Origin: Pseudomonas sp. PIC25
GTDB lineage: Bacteria; Pseudomonadota; Gammaproteobacteria; Pseudomonadales; Pseudomonadaceae
DNA length: 36,574 nucleotides
Assembly (NCBI RefSeq): GCF_002286785.1
Contig: NZ_MUJY01000188.1
Coordinates: 1-36,574, forward strand
Direction: 5' to 3'
This document shows, piece by piece, positions 9,963 to 20,239 of this stretch (position 1 is the stretch's first letter; each line of letters starts with the position of its first letter). The translations under genes were made by a program, and so were the position numbers. Below the pieces are notes generated by a model. The model made no database searches, was not told the DNA's origin, and was given only the letters and a program-made list of their open reading frames with translations.

Positions 9963-12707
9963 ATGAACGCCGCGCCGCCCGCACCGCTGCCGCTGATCCC
10001 CGCCAAGCTGACGATGCCCGTCCTGCCGCGTGGGCTGATCGAGCGCCCGCGCTTCGACGAATGGCTGCAGCGCCTGCCGGACGTACGCCTGGCGGTGCTG
10101 CAGGCGCCCAGCGGCTTCGGCAAGACCACCCTGGCCTGCCAGTGGGCGCAGGCGTTCGCCGGTAAGGTGGCTTGGCTGCAATTGCATGCCAGCGACAACG
10201 ATCCGCGCCAGCTCGGCCGTTACCTGGTCCATGCCCTGGATCGCCAGCTCGAGGAGGGCTGCCCACGCAGCCTGCTGCTGGCGGAGCGTGAGCGCGAGCC
10301 ATTCGACAGCCTGGTCACCCACCTGCTCGCCGAACTGCCGCCGGAGCACGCGCCGTTGCTGCTGGTGCTGGACGAGTTCGAAGCACTGACCGAGCGCGAG
10401 GCGATCCGGGCGCTGCGCTTCTTCCTGCGCAACATGCCGGCCTGGATGACCCTGCTGGTATGCAGCCGGGGCCTGCCCGACCTGGGGGTGGCCGAGCTGC
10501 GGGTCAAGCACCAGTTGCTCGCCCTCGATGCCAGCCAGCTCGCCTTCGAGAACGACGAAGTCCAGGCGGTGCTCGCCCACGGCCTGCCGATCACCGTCAA
10601 CCGCGAACAGGTGGAGCGCCTCAATCGCCGCATCGGCGGCTGGCCCAGCGCCTTGCAACTGGCGTTGCAGGAGGTGCAGACCGGGCGCGGCATGGACCTG
10701 TTCCTCGACAGCCTGCAACTGGGACATCCGTTCATCCGCGACTACCTGCGCGAGCAGGTCAGCGACGGACTCGACACCGAGACCCTGGATTTCCTCCAGT
10801 CCACCTGCCTGCTGGAGCGCTTCAACGCATCCCTGGCGGACCATCTCACCGAGCGCCGCAACGGGCGCGAGATGATCGAGCGCCTGGAACGCAGCGGCCT
10901 GTTCATCCAACCGGCCGACCCTCTGCGCCAGTGGTTCGCCTATCACCCGCTGTTCGCCGGTTTTCTCCAGGGCGAACTGAGCACCCACCAGCCGCAGCGC
11001 ATCGCCGCCTTGCACCTGCGCGCGGCCGAGGCGCTGCTGGTAGAGAACATGCCGGAAGAGGCCGCGCGCCATGCGGTGCTGGCCCGCGATCCGCTGCGGG
11101 TCGGGCAGGTCTTGCAGGCCCACGGCCGGCAGTTCTATCGCCAGGGGCGGCTGTCGCTGCTCAAGCGCTGCCTGGAGGTACTGCCTGCCGAGAGCATCGC
11201 CGAGTCGCCCCTGTTCACCCTGTTGCAGGCCTGGATCTCGCAGAACCAGTTGCGCTTCGACGAGGCCGAGCGCTGGCTGGCGGCCGGCGAACAGGTCCAG
11301 CAGGCGCGCTTTTCGGCGGAGGAGTGGGTACGCCTGGGCGCCGACTACAAGGCGGTGCGCGCGCAGATCGCCATCGCCCAGGGCGACCAGCAGCGGGCGA
11401 TGAGCCTGGTGCATGAGGCGCTGGCTTGCGAGCCGCTGGTCATGCGTACCTCGCGAGTGGTAGCGATGTCGGTGTTGGCCGAGGCGCACTTCGTCCAGGG
11501 CAACCTGGGCGAGGCGCAGAAGCAGCACGAGGCCACCGAGCGCCGTGCGCGGGAGATCAACGCGTCGCTACCGGCGCTCTGGAGCCTCGGCCAGCTCTCC
11601 GAGATCGCTATCGCCCAGGGCCACTTACAGAAAGCCTACAACCTGCAGGAGCGGGCGCTGCAATACATCGAGCGCGAGCAGTTGCCGGCGACGCCGGTGA
11701 TGGAATTCATCCACCGGGTGCGTGGCCAGGTGCTCTGGGAGTGGCACCATCTGGATGCCGCCGAACAGTCCGCGCTGCAAGGCATCGAGATTCTCGATAC
11801 GGTCGGCAGCCGCTGGTTCCTGCAAAGCTATGCGCTGCTCGCCAGCGTGGCTCATGCCCGGGGCCAGCAGAGCGTCTGCGCCGACTACATCGGCAAGCTG
11901 CAAAGCCTGCTGGCCGCCGACGACTACCACGTCGACTGGCTGGCCAACGCCCACGCGGTGATGCTCACCTACTGGGATTCGACCCAGGACAAGGATGCCA
12001 TCCAGCAGTGGCTGTGCACTGCGCCGCCGCTCAAGCCGGGGGCCAACCACTTCGCCCAGTACAACGGCCGCAACCACGCCCGCGCGCACCTGGCGCTGAA
12101 GCAGAACGACAAGGCGCTGCCGATCCTGCGCCAGCTCCAGGTCGATGCCGAGCGCCACCACCTGGTGATGGACCTCAACCGCAACCACATCCTGCTCGCC
12201 CAGTTGCACTGGCAGCGCGAAGAGCGCCAGCAGGCCCTGGACCACCTGCACAAGGCCCTGACCCTGGCCAGTACTACCGGCGCCATCGGCAGCTTCCTGC
12301 GGGTTGGCAAGCTGCTCATCGTCATGCTCAAGACCTTGCAGCACGAGCGCCGCCTGGACGAGCTGGAAAGCCAGCGCGCCGACCGCCTGATCCAGTTGGC
12401 CCAGCAACAACGCGACTTCGGCAAGGCGATCCGCATCACCCTCGACGAGGCGGTGATCCAGGACATCATCAATCGCCCGGACGTGCCCGAACTGATTCGC
12501 CATTCGCCGCTGACCCGCCGCGAGTGGCAGGTGCTCAGCCTGATCCATGCCGGGCAGTCCAACGAGCAGATCGCCGAACACCTGAACGTCGCCCCGACCA
12601 CCATCAAGACGCACATCCGCAGCCTTTACCAGAAGCTCAACATCACCCACCGCAGCGAGGCCGTCCAACTGGCGCGCAGCCTGTTGAGCAAGATCCAGGG
12701 GGATTGA
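9963..12707 (+). CDS. malT: Maltotriose-responsive activator MalT (LuxR/STAND)
   Basis: A 914-residue transcription activator (enteric MalT is 901). The order of parts fits the family: a STAND ATPase with P-loop APSGFGKTT (48-56), an acidic Walker B LLLVLDEFE (about 135-143), a winged-helix region, a helical repeat sensor domain (about 440-800) that in enteric MalT binds maltotriose, and a C-terminal LuxR-type helix-turn-helix (LTRREWQVLSLIHAGQSNEQ ... TTIKTHIRSLYQKL). The ATG at 9963 has GGGAGAG just upstream; an in-frame 25-codon extension is rejected because it covers the leader. A hexamer TATGCT (9917-9922) could be the -10 of its own promoter. It should control the box-bearing promoters of lamB, the amylase, malE and the glucosidase-malK operon. 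Confidence 0.93.
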   Translation: MNAAPPAPLPLIPAKLTMPVLPRGLIERPRFDEWLQRLPDVRLAVLQAPSGFGKTTLACQWAQAFAGKVAWLQLHASDNDPRQLGRYLVHALDRQLEEGCPRSLLLAEREREPFDSLVTHLLAELPPEHAPLLLVLDEFEALTEREAIRALRFFLRNMPAWMTLLVCSRGLPDLGVAELRVKHQLLALDASQLAFENDEVQAVLAHGLPITVNREQVERLNRRIGGWPSALQLALQEVQTGRGMDLFLDSLQLGHPFIRDYLREQVSDGLDTETLDFLQSTCLLERFNASLADHLTERRNGREMIERLERSGLFIQPADPLRQWFAYHPLFAGFLQGELSTHQPQRIAALHLRAAEALLVENMPEEAARHAVLARDPLRVGQVLQAHGRQFYRQGRLSLLKRCLEVLPAESIAESPLFTLLQAWISQNQLRFDEAERWLAAGEQVQQARFSAEEWVRLGADYKAVRAQIAIAQGDQQRAMSLVHEALACEPLVMRTSRVVAMSVLAEAHFVQGNLGEAQKQHEATERRAREINASLPALWSLGQLSEIAIAQGHLQKAYNLQERALQYIEREQLPATPVMEFIHRVRGQVLWEWHHLDAAEQSALQGIEILDTVGSRWFLQSYALLASVAHARGQQSVCADYIGKLQSLLAADDYHVDWLANAHAVMLTYWDSTQDKDAIQQWLCTAPPLKPGANHFAQYNGRNHARAHLALKQNDKALPILRQLQVDAERHHLVMDLNRNHILLAQLHWQREERQQALDHLHKALTLASTTGAIGSFLRVGKLLIVMLKTLQHERRLDELESQRADRLIQLAQQQRDFGKAIRITLDEAVIQDIINRPDVPELIRHSPLTRREWQVLSLIHAGQSNEQIAEHLNVAPTTIKTHIRSLYQKLNITHRSEAVQLARSLLSKIQGD

Positions 12708-12740
12708 GGAGAGGGGCCGTTCGTGTGGGCTCTCGGTCAT

Positions 12741-12840
12741 CGTGTGGGGGCGGATTCATTCGCCCGCGGGGCTATGTCGGTCGAATGAATTCGACCCTAC
12801 GGGTGGTCATTGTGTGGGTTGTAGGAGCGAGCTTGGGGGC
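12741..12840. repeat. REP cluster between malT and TonB receptor gene
   Basis: Two repeat families abut here: an inverted pair GGGCGGATTCATTCGCC / GGTCGAATGAATTCGACC (about 12745-12797) and a truncated GTAGGAGCGAGCTTG unit (12821-12835). The rest of the 12708-12902 stretch shows no coding or terminator signal beyond these. The cluster marks the left edge of the two-gene metal-uptake insert. Confidence 0.6.
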
Positions 12841-12902
12841 GCAACGTCACAGGCTGCACCTCTCACGGTACCCCACCTCCTGCCGGTCTTGGCACCGCCT
12901 CG

Positions 12903-12946
12903 TTGCATCCGCATAATGTTATGTTATTACATAAAAATCGGATGCA
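12903..12946 (+). promoter_or_regulatory. Promoter with Zur-type operator and flanking inverted repeat
   Basis: ATGTTATGTTATTACAT (12916-12932) matches the core of the enterobacterial Zur consensus (ATGTTATANTATAACAT) at all but two defined positions. It overlaps a possible promoter, TTGCAT (12903-12908) and TATTAC (12925-12930), with 16-bp spacing, as a repressor site should. An 8-bp perfect inverted repeat, TGCATCCG (12904-12911) and CGGATGCA (12939-12946), brackets the operator and ends 3 bases before the start codon. Zur control is inferred from the match. A Fur site fits less well. Confidence 0.65.
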
Positions 12947-12949
12947 GTA

Positions 12950-15067
12950 ATGAACCTACCTCCTAGACGATTCCTGATGGCCAGCGTGCTGTTCGGCCTG
13001 GCAAGCAATCCGCTTACCGCCGAGGCGCAGGACGCCGCGGTGCTCGAGGCACAGACGGTCACCGCCGAGCGGCGCGGCGCCGGTGAAGACAAGGGCTACC
13101 GGGTGGAGCGTTCCTCCGGTGCCACCAAGACCGACACGCCGCTGCGCGAGGTGCCGCAGTCGGTCAGCGTGGTGCCGGCCACGGTGCTGGAAGACCTGGA
13201 TACGCCGCGTATCGAGAGGGCCCTGGACTACGCCGGTGGCGTCGCCCGGCAGAACGATTTCGGCGGCCTGACGATGTTCGAGTACAGCGTGCGCGGGTTG
13301 ACCACGTCGGAGTTCTACAAGGACGGCTTCAGCGCCAACCGCGGCTACATGAACACCCAGGACGCGGCCAGCGTCGAGCGCATCGAGGTGCTCAAGGGGC
13401 CGGCGTCGAGCCTGTACGGCCGGGGCGATCCGGGTGGCACGGTGAACATCGTCAGCAAGCGCCCGCAACAGGATCGTTTCGCCCGTCTGGACCTCAGCGC
13501 CGGTCGCTGGGATCGCTACCGCAGCACGCTGGACGTCAACACACCGCTGGATGACGACGGGACCCTGCTCTACCGCATGAACGTCGCGGTGGAGGACAAC
13601 AAGGACTTCCGCGACTACGGCGCCAGCGAACGGCAGTTCGTCGCCCCATCGCTCAGCTGGGCGCTCACGCCGGATACCCGCCTGCTGGTGCAGGCCGAGG
13701 TGGTGCGCAATCGCCAGGTATTCGACCGCGGCGTGGTGGCGCCGGGCAACCATCTGGGCTCGGTACCGCGCTCGCGCTTCTTCGGCGAACCGGGCGACGG
13801 CGACATCGAGAACGACAACGACACTCTGCAGGCCGAGCTGGAACACGATCTGAGCCCCGACTGGACGTTGCGCCTGGCCAGCCATTACAAGCGCGGCCGC
13901 CTGCATGGCTATGCCACCGAGGCGAACAGCCTGGCCGGCGATGGCTTCACCCTCAATCGCGAGTTCCGCTACCGCGACTTCGACTGGCACGACAGCATCA
14001 CCCAGCTGGAATTGCGCGGCTTCGTCGAAACCGGGGCGGTGGAGCACCAATTGCTGATCGGCAGCGAATACGAACGCTACACCAAGAGCGAGCTGCTGCT
14101 GCGCTCGCGCCCGGTATCGCGCATCGATATCCGCGACCCGGTATACGGCCAGCCGAGGCCGCCATTCAGCACCGGGCCGACCGGACGCAGCACCGACCGG
14201 CACGAAAAAGTCGATGCCTATGCGCTCAACCTGCAGGACCAGATGCGCTTCGGCGAGAAGCTGTTCGGGGTGATTGGGGCCCGCTACGACCACTACGAGC
14301 AGCGGCAGCAGGAAGATTTCCGCGGCACCCGGCAATCGCAGACGCAAGATGAAGTCACGCCAAGGGTTGGCGTGCTGTACCAGTTCATCCCAGAGTTGGG
14401 GCTGTTCGCCAATGCCTCGCGCTCGTTCAAGCCCAACAGCGGGGCGGATGCCAGCGGTGCGGCCTTCGAGCCGGAGCAGGGGGTGGGTTATGAGGCGGGC
14501 CTGAAGTTCGACCTGCTCGATGGTCGCCTTGGCATGACGCTGGCGGCGTTCCACCTGACCAAGGAAAACGTGCTGACTGCCGACCCGAACGACACCGCCT
14601 TCCAGATCGCCGCCGGCGAGGTACGCAGCCGTGGCGTCGACCTGCAACTCACCGGCCAACTCACCGACGCGCTGCGCGTCATCGGCGCCTATGCCTACGT
14701 CGATGCGGAGGTGACTGAGGACAACACCCTCGAGCCCGGCAGCCGCCTGCTCAACATCCCGCGCCACAGTGGCAGCCTGATGACCGTCTATGCGTTCCAG
14801 GACGGCGGCCTGCGCGGCCTGGAACTGGGGGGCGCGGTGAATTACGTCGGCGACCGGGCCGGCAGCGCCAGCGACACTACCTTCGAGCTGCCGGCCTATA
14901 CCACGGTAGACCTGCTCGCTCGCTACCGGGTCAACGAGAACCTGTCCCTCGGCCTCAACCTGAACAATGCCTTCGACCGGACTTACTACGAGCGCTCCTA
15001 CAGCAACGTCTGGATCGCCCCCGGCGAGCCGCGCAACCTCAACCTGAGCCTGTCCCTGAGTCTGTGA
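12950..15067 (+). CDS. TonB-dependent outer-membrane receptor, probably metal/metallophore
   Basis: A 705-residue receptor of the TonB-dependent siderophore-receptor type. The N-terminus is a signal peptide (to about residue 26, PLTAEAQ). A plug domain follows with TKTDTPLREVPQSVSVVP, VRGLTTSEFYKDGF and VERIEVLKGPASSLYGRGDPGGTVNIVSKRP, then a 22-strand barrel with late landmarks GYEAGLKFDLLDGRL and LNNAFDRTYYERSY. The last residue is Leu (SLSLSL), not the usual aromatic. No N-terminal signalling extension is present. The ATG at 12950 lacks a good ribosome site; the next in-frame ATG is residue 10. An upstream Zur-type operator and the partner DUF4198 gene 27 bp later suggest uptake of zinc (or a zinc or cobalt chelate) rather than a ferric siderophore. 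It has no link to maltodextrins that I can see. Confidence 0.9.
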   Translation: MNLPPRRFLMASVLFGLASNPLTAEAQDAAVLEAQTVTAERRGAGEDKGYRVERSSGATKTDTPLREVPQSVSVVPATVLEDLDTPRIERALDYAGGVARQNDFGGLTMFEYSVRGLTTSEFYKDGFSANRGYMNTQDAASVERIEVLKGPASSLYGRGDPGGTVNIVSKRPQQDRFARLDLSAGRWDRYRSTLDVNTPLDDDGTLLYRMNVAVEDNKDFRDYGASERQFVAPSLSWALTPDTRLLVQAEVVRNRQVFDRGVVAPGNHLGSVPRSRFFGEPGDGDIENDNDTLQAELEHDLSPDWTLRLASHYKRGRLHGYATEANSLAGDGFTLNREFRYRDFDWHDSITQLELRGFVETGAVEHQLLIGSEYERYTKSELLLRSRPVSRIDIRDPVYGQPRPPFSTGPTGRSTDRHEKVDAYALNLQDQMRFGEKLFGVIGARYDHYEQRQQEDFRGTRQSQTQDEVTPRVGVLYQFIPELGLFANASRSFKPNSGADASGAAFEPEQGVGYEAGLKFDLLDGRLGMTLAAFHLTKENVLTADPNDTAFQIAAGEVRSRGVDLQLTGQLTDALRVIGAYAYVDAEVTEDNTLEPGSRLLNIPRHSGSLMTVYAFQDGGLRGLELGGAVNYVGDRAGSASDTTFELPAYTTVDLLARYRVNENLSLGLNLNNAFDRTYYERSYSNVWIAPGEPRNLNLSLSLSL

Positions 15068-15094
15068 CCGGCTGCATCACAACGGAGAAATACG

Positions 15095-15811
15095 ATGAAA
15101 ACCCGGCATTCCCTACTGTTCGCTGCCCTCTGCACCTTCGCCATGGGCCAGGCTTCCGCCCATGGCCTCTGGACCGAGGAGCGGCGTGGCCATATCGAAG
15201 TGGTCTACGGCCATGGCGCCGAGGACGACGCCTATGACCCGAAGAAGATCGCCGGCGCCTGGGCCTATGACGGCGAGGGCAAGGCCATTCCCGTGCACGT
15301 CGAACGGCTGGCGGACCATGCCCGGCTCAAGCCCGAGGCGAAACCGGCGCTGCTCGCCGTGGCCATGGACAACGGCTACTGGACCCTCAATGCCGCGAAG
15401 CGCTGGGTGAACGTCGGTGAAACCCAGGTGCCCGGCGCGCTCGAGTCCGGCCGCTACTTCAAGTACAGCCTGACGGTGCTGGAGGAGGGCGTGACCTTGC
15501 CGCCGCTGGAGCCGCTGAAACTGGCCATCCTGCCGCAGCGCGACCCGCTGACGGTGGAGGCGGGGGAGATGCTGGAGGTGCAGGTGTTGTTGGACGGCAA
15601 GCCGGCGGCGGGGATCGAACTCTACGACGACTGCATCAACGACCCGGACCACGTGGCCGCTACCACCGATGCCCAGGGCAAGGCGAAGGTCAAAGTACGC
15701 AATAACGGCCTCAATGTGATAGGTGCATCGACCGAGGTGCCGGCGGACGACCCGGATGCGCGCGTGCGCGGCATGTTCGCGTCGCTGAGTTTCGTCAGCC
15801 ATCACCATTGA
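15095..15811 (+). CDS. Periplasmic DUF4198 (NikM-like) metal-binding protein
   Basis: A 238-residue secreted protein of the DUF4198 group, which includes periplasmic parts of nickel/cobalt uptake systems. The signal peptide is residues 1-22 (MGQASA), and predicted cleavage leaves His23 as the first residue of the mature protein (HGLWTEE). Together with His33 and the YGHG histidine His40, this resembles an amino-terminal metal-binding arrangement. The C-terminal half has an Ig-like carboxypeptidase-regulatory fold (VLLDGKPAAGIELYDD... DAQGKAKVKVRNNG). The chain ends in HHH. A good GGAGAAA ribosome site lies before the ATG. It is co-transcribed with the TonB receptor and should share its Zur-type promoter. 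A zinc role is inferred from the operator, and the metal remains unproven. Confidence 0.8.
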   Translation: MKTRHSLLFAALCTFAMGQASAHGLWTEERRGHIEVVYGHGAEDDAYDPKKIAGAWAYDGEGKAIPVHVERLADHARLKPEAKPALLAVAMDNGYWTLNAAKRWVNVGETQVPGALESGRYFKYSLTVLEEGVTLPPLEPLKLAILPQRDPLTVEAGEMLEVQVLLDGKPAAGIELYDDCINDPDHVAATTDAQGKAKVKVRNNGLNVIGASTEVPADDPDARVRGMFASLSFVSHHH

Positions 15812-15819
15812 GCCGAGGT

Positions 15820-15844
15820 GCCGGCCTCATCCCCCGGGGCCGGC
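15820..15844 (+). terminator. Hairpin after the DUF4198 gene
   Basis: A perfect GCCGGCC (15820-15826) / GGCCGGC (15838-15844) stem starts 8 bases after the stop codon. No T-run follows, so intrinsic termination is uncertain. Confidence 0.35.
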
Positions 15845-15861
15845 CCGTCCTACGCCCGGCT

Positions 15862-15920
15862 CATCCTCCCCGAGGAATCCGCCGCGGGAGGATGTGGCGG
15901 AACGTCGCGCTGCCTAGAGT
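15862..15920 (+). promoter_or_regulatory. Inverted MalT-box pair and -10 of the glucosidase-malK operon
   Basis: The minus strand of 15862-15871 reads GGGGAGGATG exactly, and the plus strand of 15885-15894 reads CGGGAGGATG. Twenty bases after the plus copy, TAGAGT (15915-15920) is a fair -10. The two inverted boxes are 13 bp apart; the inverted pair at lamB is 14 bp apart. MalT is known to bind several boxes cooperatively. The start codon is at 15954. Confidence 0.7.
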
Positions 15921-15953
15921 GGGCCCGTCTTCATTCTTCCAGGGCTCGCTGTA

Positions 15954-17582
15954 ATGACTGTTCCCCATAACGACTGGTGGCGCGGCGGCGTCATCTATCA
16001 GGTGTATCCGCGCAGCTTCTTCGACAGTAACGGCGACGGCGTGGGCGATCTGCGCGGTGTGCTGGAGAAGATCGACTACATCGCCAGCCTCAATGTCGAT
16101 GCCATCTGGCTGTCACCGTTCTTCACCTCGCCGATGAAGGATTTCGGCTACGACGTGTCCGATTATCGTGGCGTCGATCCGCTGTTCGGCACCCTCGACG
16201 ACTTCAAGACGTTGGTCCAGGCGGCCCATGCGCGGGATATCCGCGTGCTGATCGACCAGGTGCTCAACCATTCCTCCGACCAGCATGCCTGGTTCGCGGA
16301 GAGCCGCTCCAGCCGCGACAACCCCAAGGCCGACTGGTACGTCTGGGCCGATGCCAGGCCCGACGGCACGCCGCCGAACAACTGGTTGTCGGTATTCGGC
16401 GGCCCGGCCTGGACCTGGGACAGCCGGCGCAAGCAGTACTACCTGCACAATTTCCTGTCCAGCCAGCCGGACCTGAACTTCCATTGTGAAGCCGTGCAGC
16501 AGCAGTTGCTCGACGACATGGAGTTCTGGCTCAAGCTCGGCGTCGATGGCTTCCGCCTGGATGCGGCGAATTTCTATTTCCACGACAAGCTGCTGCGCGA
16601 CAACCCGCCGAACACCGAGGTGCGCGAGGGCAGCATCGGCGTGCGGGCTGACAACCCTTATGCCTTCCAGCGCCACCTGTACGACAAGACCCAGCCGGAG
16701 AACCTCGACTTCCTGCGCCGCCTGCGCGCCCTGCTGGAGCGCTATCCCGGCAGCGCCAGCGTCGCCGAGATCGGCTGCGATCATTCGCTGCGTACCATGG
16801 CCGCCTATACCGGCGGTGGCGACACTTTGCACATGGCCTATTCCTTCGACCTGCTCACCGAGCAGTGCAGCCCGGCGTTCATCCGCCGTACCCTGGAGAG
16901 CGTCGAAGCCGAACTGGGCGACGGCTGGCCCTGCTGGTCCACCGGCAATCACGACGTGGTGCGGGTGATGAGCCGCTGGGCGCTGAACGGCCAGACGGAG
17001 CCGGCGCGCGGTCGCTTGCTGATGGCGCTGTTGTTGTCCCTGCGCGGCAGCGTGTGCCTTTACCAGGGCGAGGAGCTGGGCCTGAGCGAAGCGGAACTGC
17101 GCTACGAGGATCTGGTCGATCCCTATGGCATCCGCTTCTGGCCCGAATTCAAGGGGCGCGACGGCTGCCGCACGCCGATGCCTTGGAGCGCCACGGCCGA
17201 GCATGCCGGCTTCAGCCATGCCAAGCCCTGGTTGCCGGTGGCCGAGGCACACCGGGCGCTGGCGGTGTCGGAGCAGGAGCGCGACCCGGATTCGATGCTC
17301 AATGTCTATCGCCGTTTCCTCGGCTGGCGCGCCGAGCAGCCGGTCCTGGTCAGCGGCGAGATGCGTCTGCTGCATCATGACGACGCGCTGCTGGTGTTCG
17401 AGCGCCGGTTGGGCGAGGAGACCTGGGTGTGCCTGTTCAATCTGGGCGACAGTCCGCGTCTCTACAGCCTGCCGGGGCGGCTCGAGCCGCTGGCGGACGT
17501 GCCGGCCAGCACGGCGACCTTCCAGGGAAGCTCGGTAAACTTGCCCGCCCACGGATTCGCATTCGCCCGCCTGGCGGGCTGA
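15954..17582 (+). CDS. Cytoplasmic GH13 alpha-glucosidase (maltodextrin hydrolase)
   Basis: A 542-residue GH13 enzyme of the oligo-1,6-glucosidase/alpha-glucosidase branch (resembling GH13_23). It starts [20 protein letters not shown] and has no signal peptide, so it should act in the cytoplasm on imported maltodextrins. The catalytic residues are Asp203 (GFRLDAAN), Glu272 (VAEIG) and Asp334 (TGNHD). The substrate-side loop [19 protein letters not shown] resembles that of alpha-1,4-specific enzymes from gammaproteobacteria. The start is supported by the position of MalT boxes and -10 just upstream; the ribosome site is modest. malK begins 13 bases after its stop, forming an operon. With no malP or malQ in view, this is the only candidate here to release glucose from imported chains. 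A trehalose-6-phosphate or isomaltose substrate cannot be excluded. Confidence 0.9.
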   Translation: MTVPHNDWWRGGVIYQVYPRSFFDSNGDGVGDLRGVLEKIDYIASLNVDAIWLSPFFTSPMKDFGYDVSDYRGVDPLFGTLDDFKTLVQAAHARDIRVLIDQVLNHSSDQHAWFAESRSSRDNPKADWYVWADARPDGTPPNNWLSVFGGPAWTWDSRRKQYYLHNFLSSQPDLNFHCEAVQQQLLDDMEFWLKLGVDGFRLDAANFYFHDKLLRDNPPNTEVREGSIGVRADNPYAFQRHLYDKTQPENLDFLRRLRALLERYPGSASVAEIGCDHSLRTMAAYTGGGDTLHMAYSFDLLTEQCSPAFIRRTLESVEAELGDGWPCWSTGNHDVVRVMSRWALNGQTEPARGRLLMALLLSLRGSVCLYQGEELGLSEAELRYEDLVDPYGIRFWPEFKGRDGCRTPMPWSATAEHAGFSHAKPWLPVAEAHRALAVSEQERDPDSMLNVYRRFLGWRAEQPVLVSGEMRLLHHDDALLVFERRLGEETWVCLFNLGDSPRLYSLPGRLEPLADVPASTATFQGSSVNLPAHGFAFARLAG

Positions 17583-17595
17583 AAGGAGACAGACG

Positions 17596-18711
<1,116 letters not shown>

Positions 18712-18742
18712 GGTAGCGAGCCCGGCTCCGGGGGCACTTTGC

Positions 18743-18845
18743 GTGGGAGCGAATTCATTCGCGATGGGATGGCCACGGTGTTTCGCCAAATCGCGAATGA
18801 ATTCGCTCCCACACCGTTCCGTCGGGCGAATGAATTCGTCCCACG
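18743..18845. repeat. Long perfect REP palindrome plus extra unit
   Basis: Arms of 23 bp (18743-18765 and 18790-18812, beginning GTGGGAGCGAATTC) are perfectly complementary around a 24-base loop. A third degenerate unit, GGGCGAATGAATTCGTCCCAC, follows at about 18824-18844. It lies between the convergent malK and urate permease genes and divides the mal regulon from the purine locus. A 3'-end function is likely but inferred. Confidence 0.8.
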
Positions 18846-18886
18846 AAAGCTGTGAACCCGCACGAACTGCCCCCTCGCTCCACCCC

Positions 18887-20239
18887 TCAATGCAGCGCCG
18901 CGCCGCTCAGGGTGGCGCGTTCGCGGCCGCCGAGGACGTTGAATAGCAGGTTCAGGGTCACCGCGCTGAGGGTCGCCATGGCGATGCCGCTGTGGGTGAT
19001 CGGCTCCATCCAGTGCGGCAGGTGGGCGAAGAATTCGGGGCGTACCACCGGCGCCATGCCCAGGCCGATGCTCACTGCCACCAGCAACTGGTTGCGGCGG
19101 TCGCCGATGTCCGCTTCCTGGAGGATCTTGATACCCGTCGCGGCGACCATGCCGAACATGGCGATGCCGGCGCCGCCGAGTACCGCCGGTGGAATCGAGG
19201 CGACCAGGAAGGCCGCCTTGGGCAGCAGGCTGAGGCCGATCAGGAACAACCCGGCCACTGCCGTCACGTAGCGGCTGCGCACGCCTGTCATCTGCACCAG
19301 GCCGATGTTCTGGGCGAACGAGGAGTGGGTGAAGGTGTTCATGAAGCCGGCCAGGAACGAGGCGCCGGCATCGCACAGCAGGCCGCGGCGGAGTTTCTGC
19401 GGGTCCACTTCCTGGCCGGTGATCTTGCCGAGGGCGAGGAACATGCCGGCCGACTCGACGAAGATGATCACCACCACCAGGCACATGGACAGGATCGGCG
19501 CGAGCTGGAATTTCGGTGCGCCGAAGTGATTGGGCGCCACCACCTGCATCGCCGGTGCGGCGCCGATGCCGGACAAGTCGACCATGCCGAAGAGGCCGGC
19601 CAGCACATAGCCCAGGGCCATGCCGATCAGCACCGAGACGTTGACCCAGAAACCGCGCAAAAAGCGATTCACCAGCAGGATGGTGACCAGCACCAGGGCG
19701 GCGATGGCCAGGTATTGCAGGGCGCCGAAGTGCGTGGCGGCGCTGCCGCCGCCGGCCCAGTTGACCGCCACCGGAAACAGCGAGAGGCCGATGGAAGTGA
19801 TCACCGTGCCGGTCACCAGCGGCGGGAAGAAGCGCACGATCTTGCAGACGAAGGGGGCAATCAGCAGCCCGAAGAAGCCGGCGGCGATGGTCGCGCCGAA
19901 AATGCCTGGCATGCCGACGCCGGGCATGCCGGCCATCACCACCATGCTGCCGACGGCGGCGAAGCTGGCGCCCATCATCACCGGCATGCGGATGCCGAGG
20001 GGGCCGATGCCGAGGGACTGGACCACCGTGGCGATGCCGGCCACCAGCAGGTCGGCGTTGATCAGGAAGGCGATTTCCTCCCGCGACAGGCCGGCGGCCT
20101 GGCCGACGATCAGCGGCACGGCGACGGCGCCGCCGTACATCAGCAGCACGTGTTGGATGGACACCAACAGCAGTTGCAGGGGGGGCAGGCGTTGTTCGTT
20201 CGGGGGGAGGGGGACGGCGGGCTCACTCGGCTGGGTCAT
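18887..20239 (-). CDS. uacT: NCS2 urate/xanthine permease
   Basis: A 450-residue nucleobase:cation symporter of the NAT/NCS2 family with about 14 hydrophobic segments. Family motifs are the glutamate helix VVIIFVESAGMFLALGKITG and the NAT signature QNIGLVQMTGVRSRYV, closest in form to bacterial urate permeases of the UacT kind. It probably brings in urate, perhaps with xanthine, for PuuD encoded next to it. The ATG at 20239 was chosen because it has GAGG 10 bases upstream; the GTG at 20248 would overlap that site. It lies after puuD on the same strand, but a strong terminator separates them, so it may have its own promoter or depend on read-through. No GntR-type palindrome was seen in its short leader. 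Confidence 0.88.
   Translation of the reverse strand: MTQPSEPAVPLPPNEQRLPPLQLLLVSIQHVLLMYGGAVAVPLIVGQAAGLSREEIAFLINADLLVAGIATVVQSLGIGPLGIRMPVMMGASFAAVGSMVVMAGMPGVGMPGIFGATIAAGFFGLLIAPFVCKIVRFFPPLVTGTVITSIGLSLFPVAVNWAGGGSAATHFGALQYLAIAALVLVTILLVNRFLRGFWVNVSVLIGMALGYVLAGLFGMVDLSGIGAAPAMQVVAPNHFGAPKFQLAPILSMCLVVVIIFVESAGMFLALGKITGQEVDPQKLRRGLLCDAGASFLAGFMNTFTHSSFAQNIGLVQMTGVRSRYVTAVAGLFLIGLSLLPKAAFLVASIPPAVLGGAGIAMFGMVAATGIKILQEADIGDRRNQLLVAVSIGLGMAPVVRPEFFAHLPHWMEPITHSGIAMATLSAVTLNLLFNVLGGRERATLSGAALH

Noticed and set aside
12903-12946. Fur box before the TonB receptor
   Set aside because: Alignment to the 19-bp Fur consensus gives only about half the positions, while the Zur core matches at all but two defined positions.
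18743-18845. Possible CRISPR-like or attachment-site repeat
   Set aside because: The units are inverted, not regularly spaced direct repeats, and belong to the REP family seen throughout the window.
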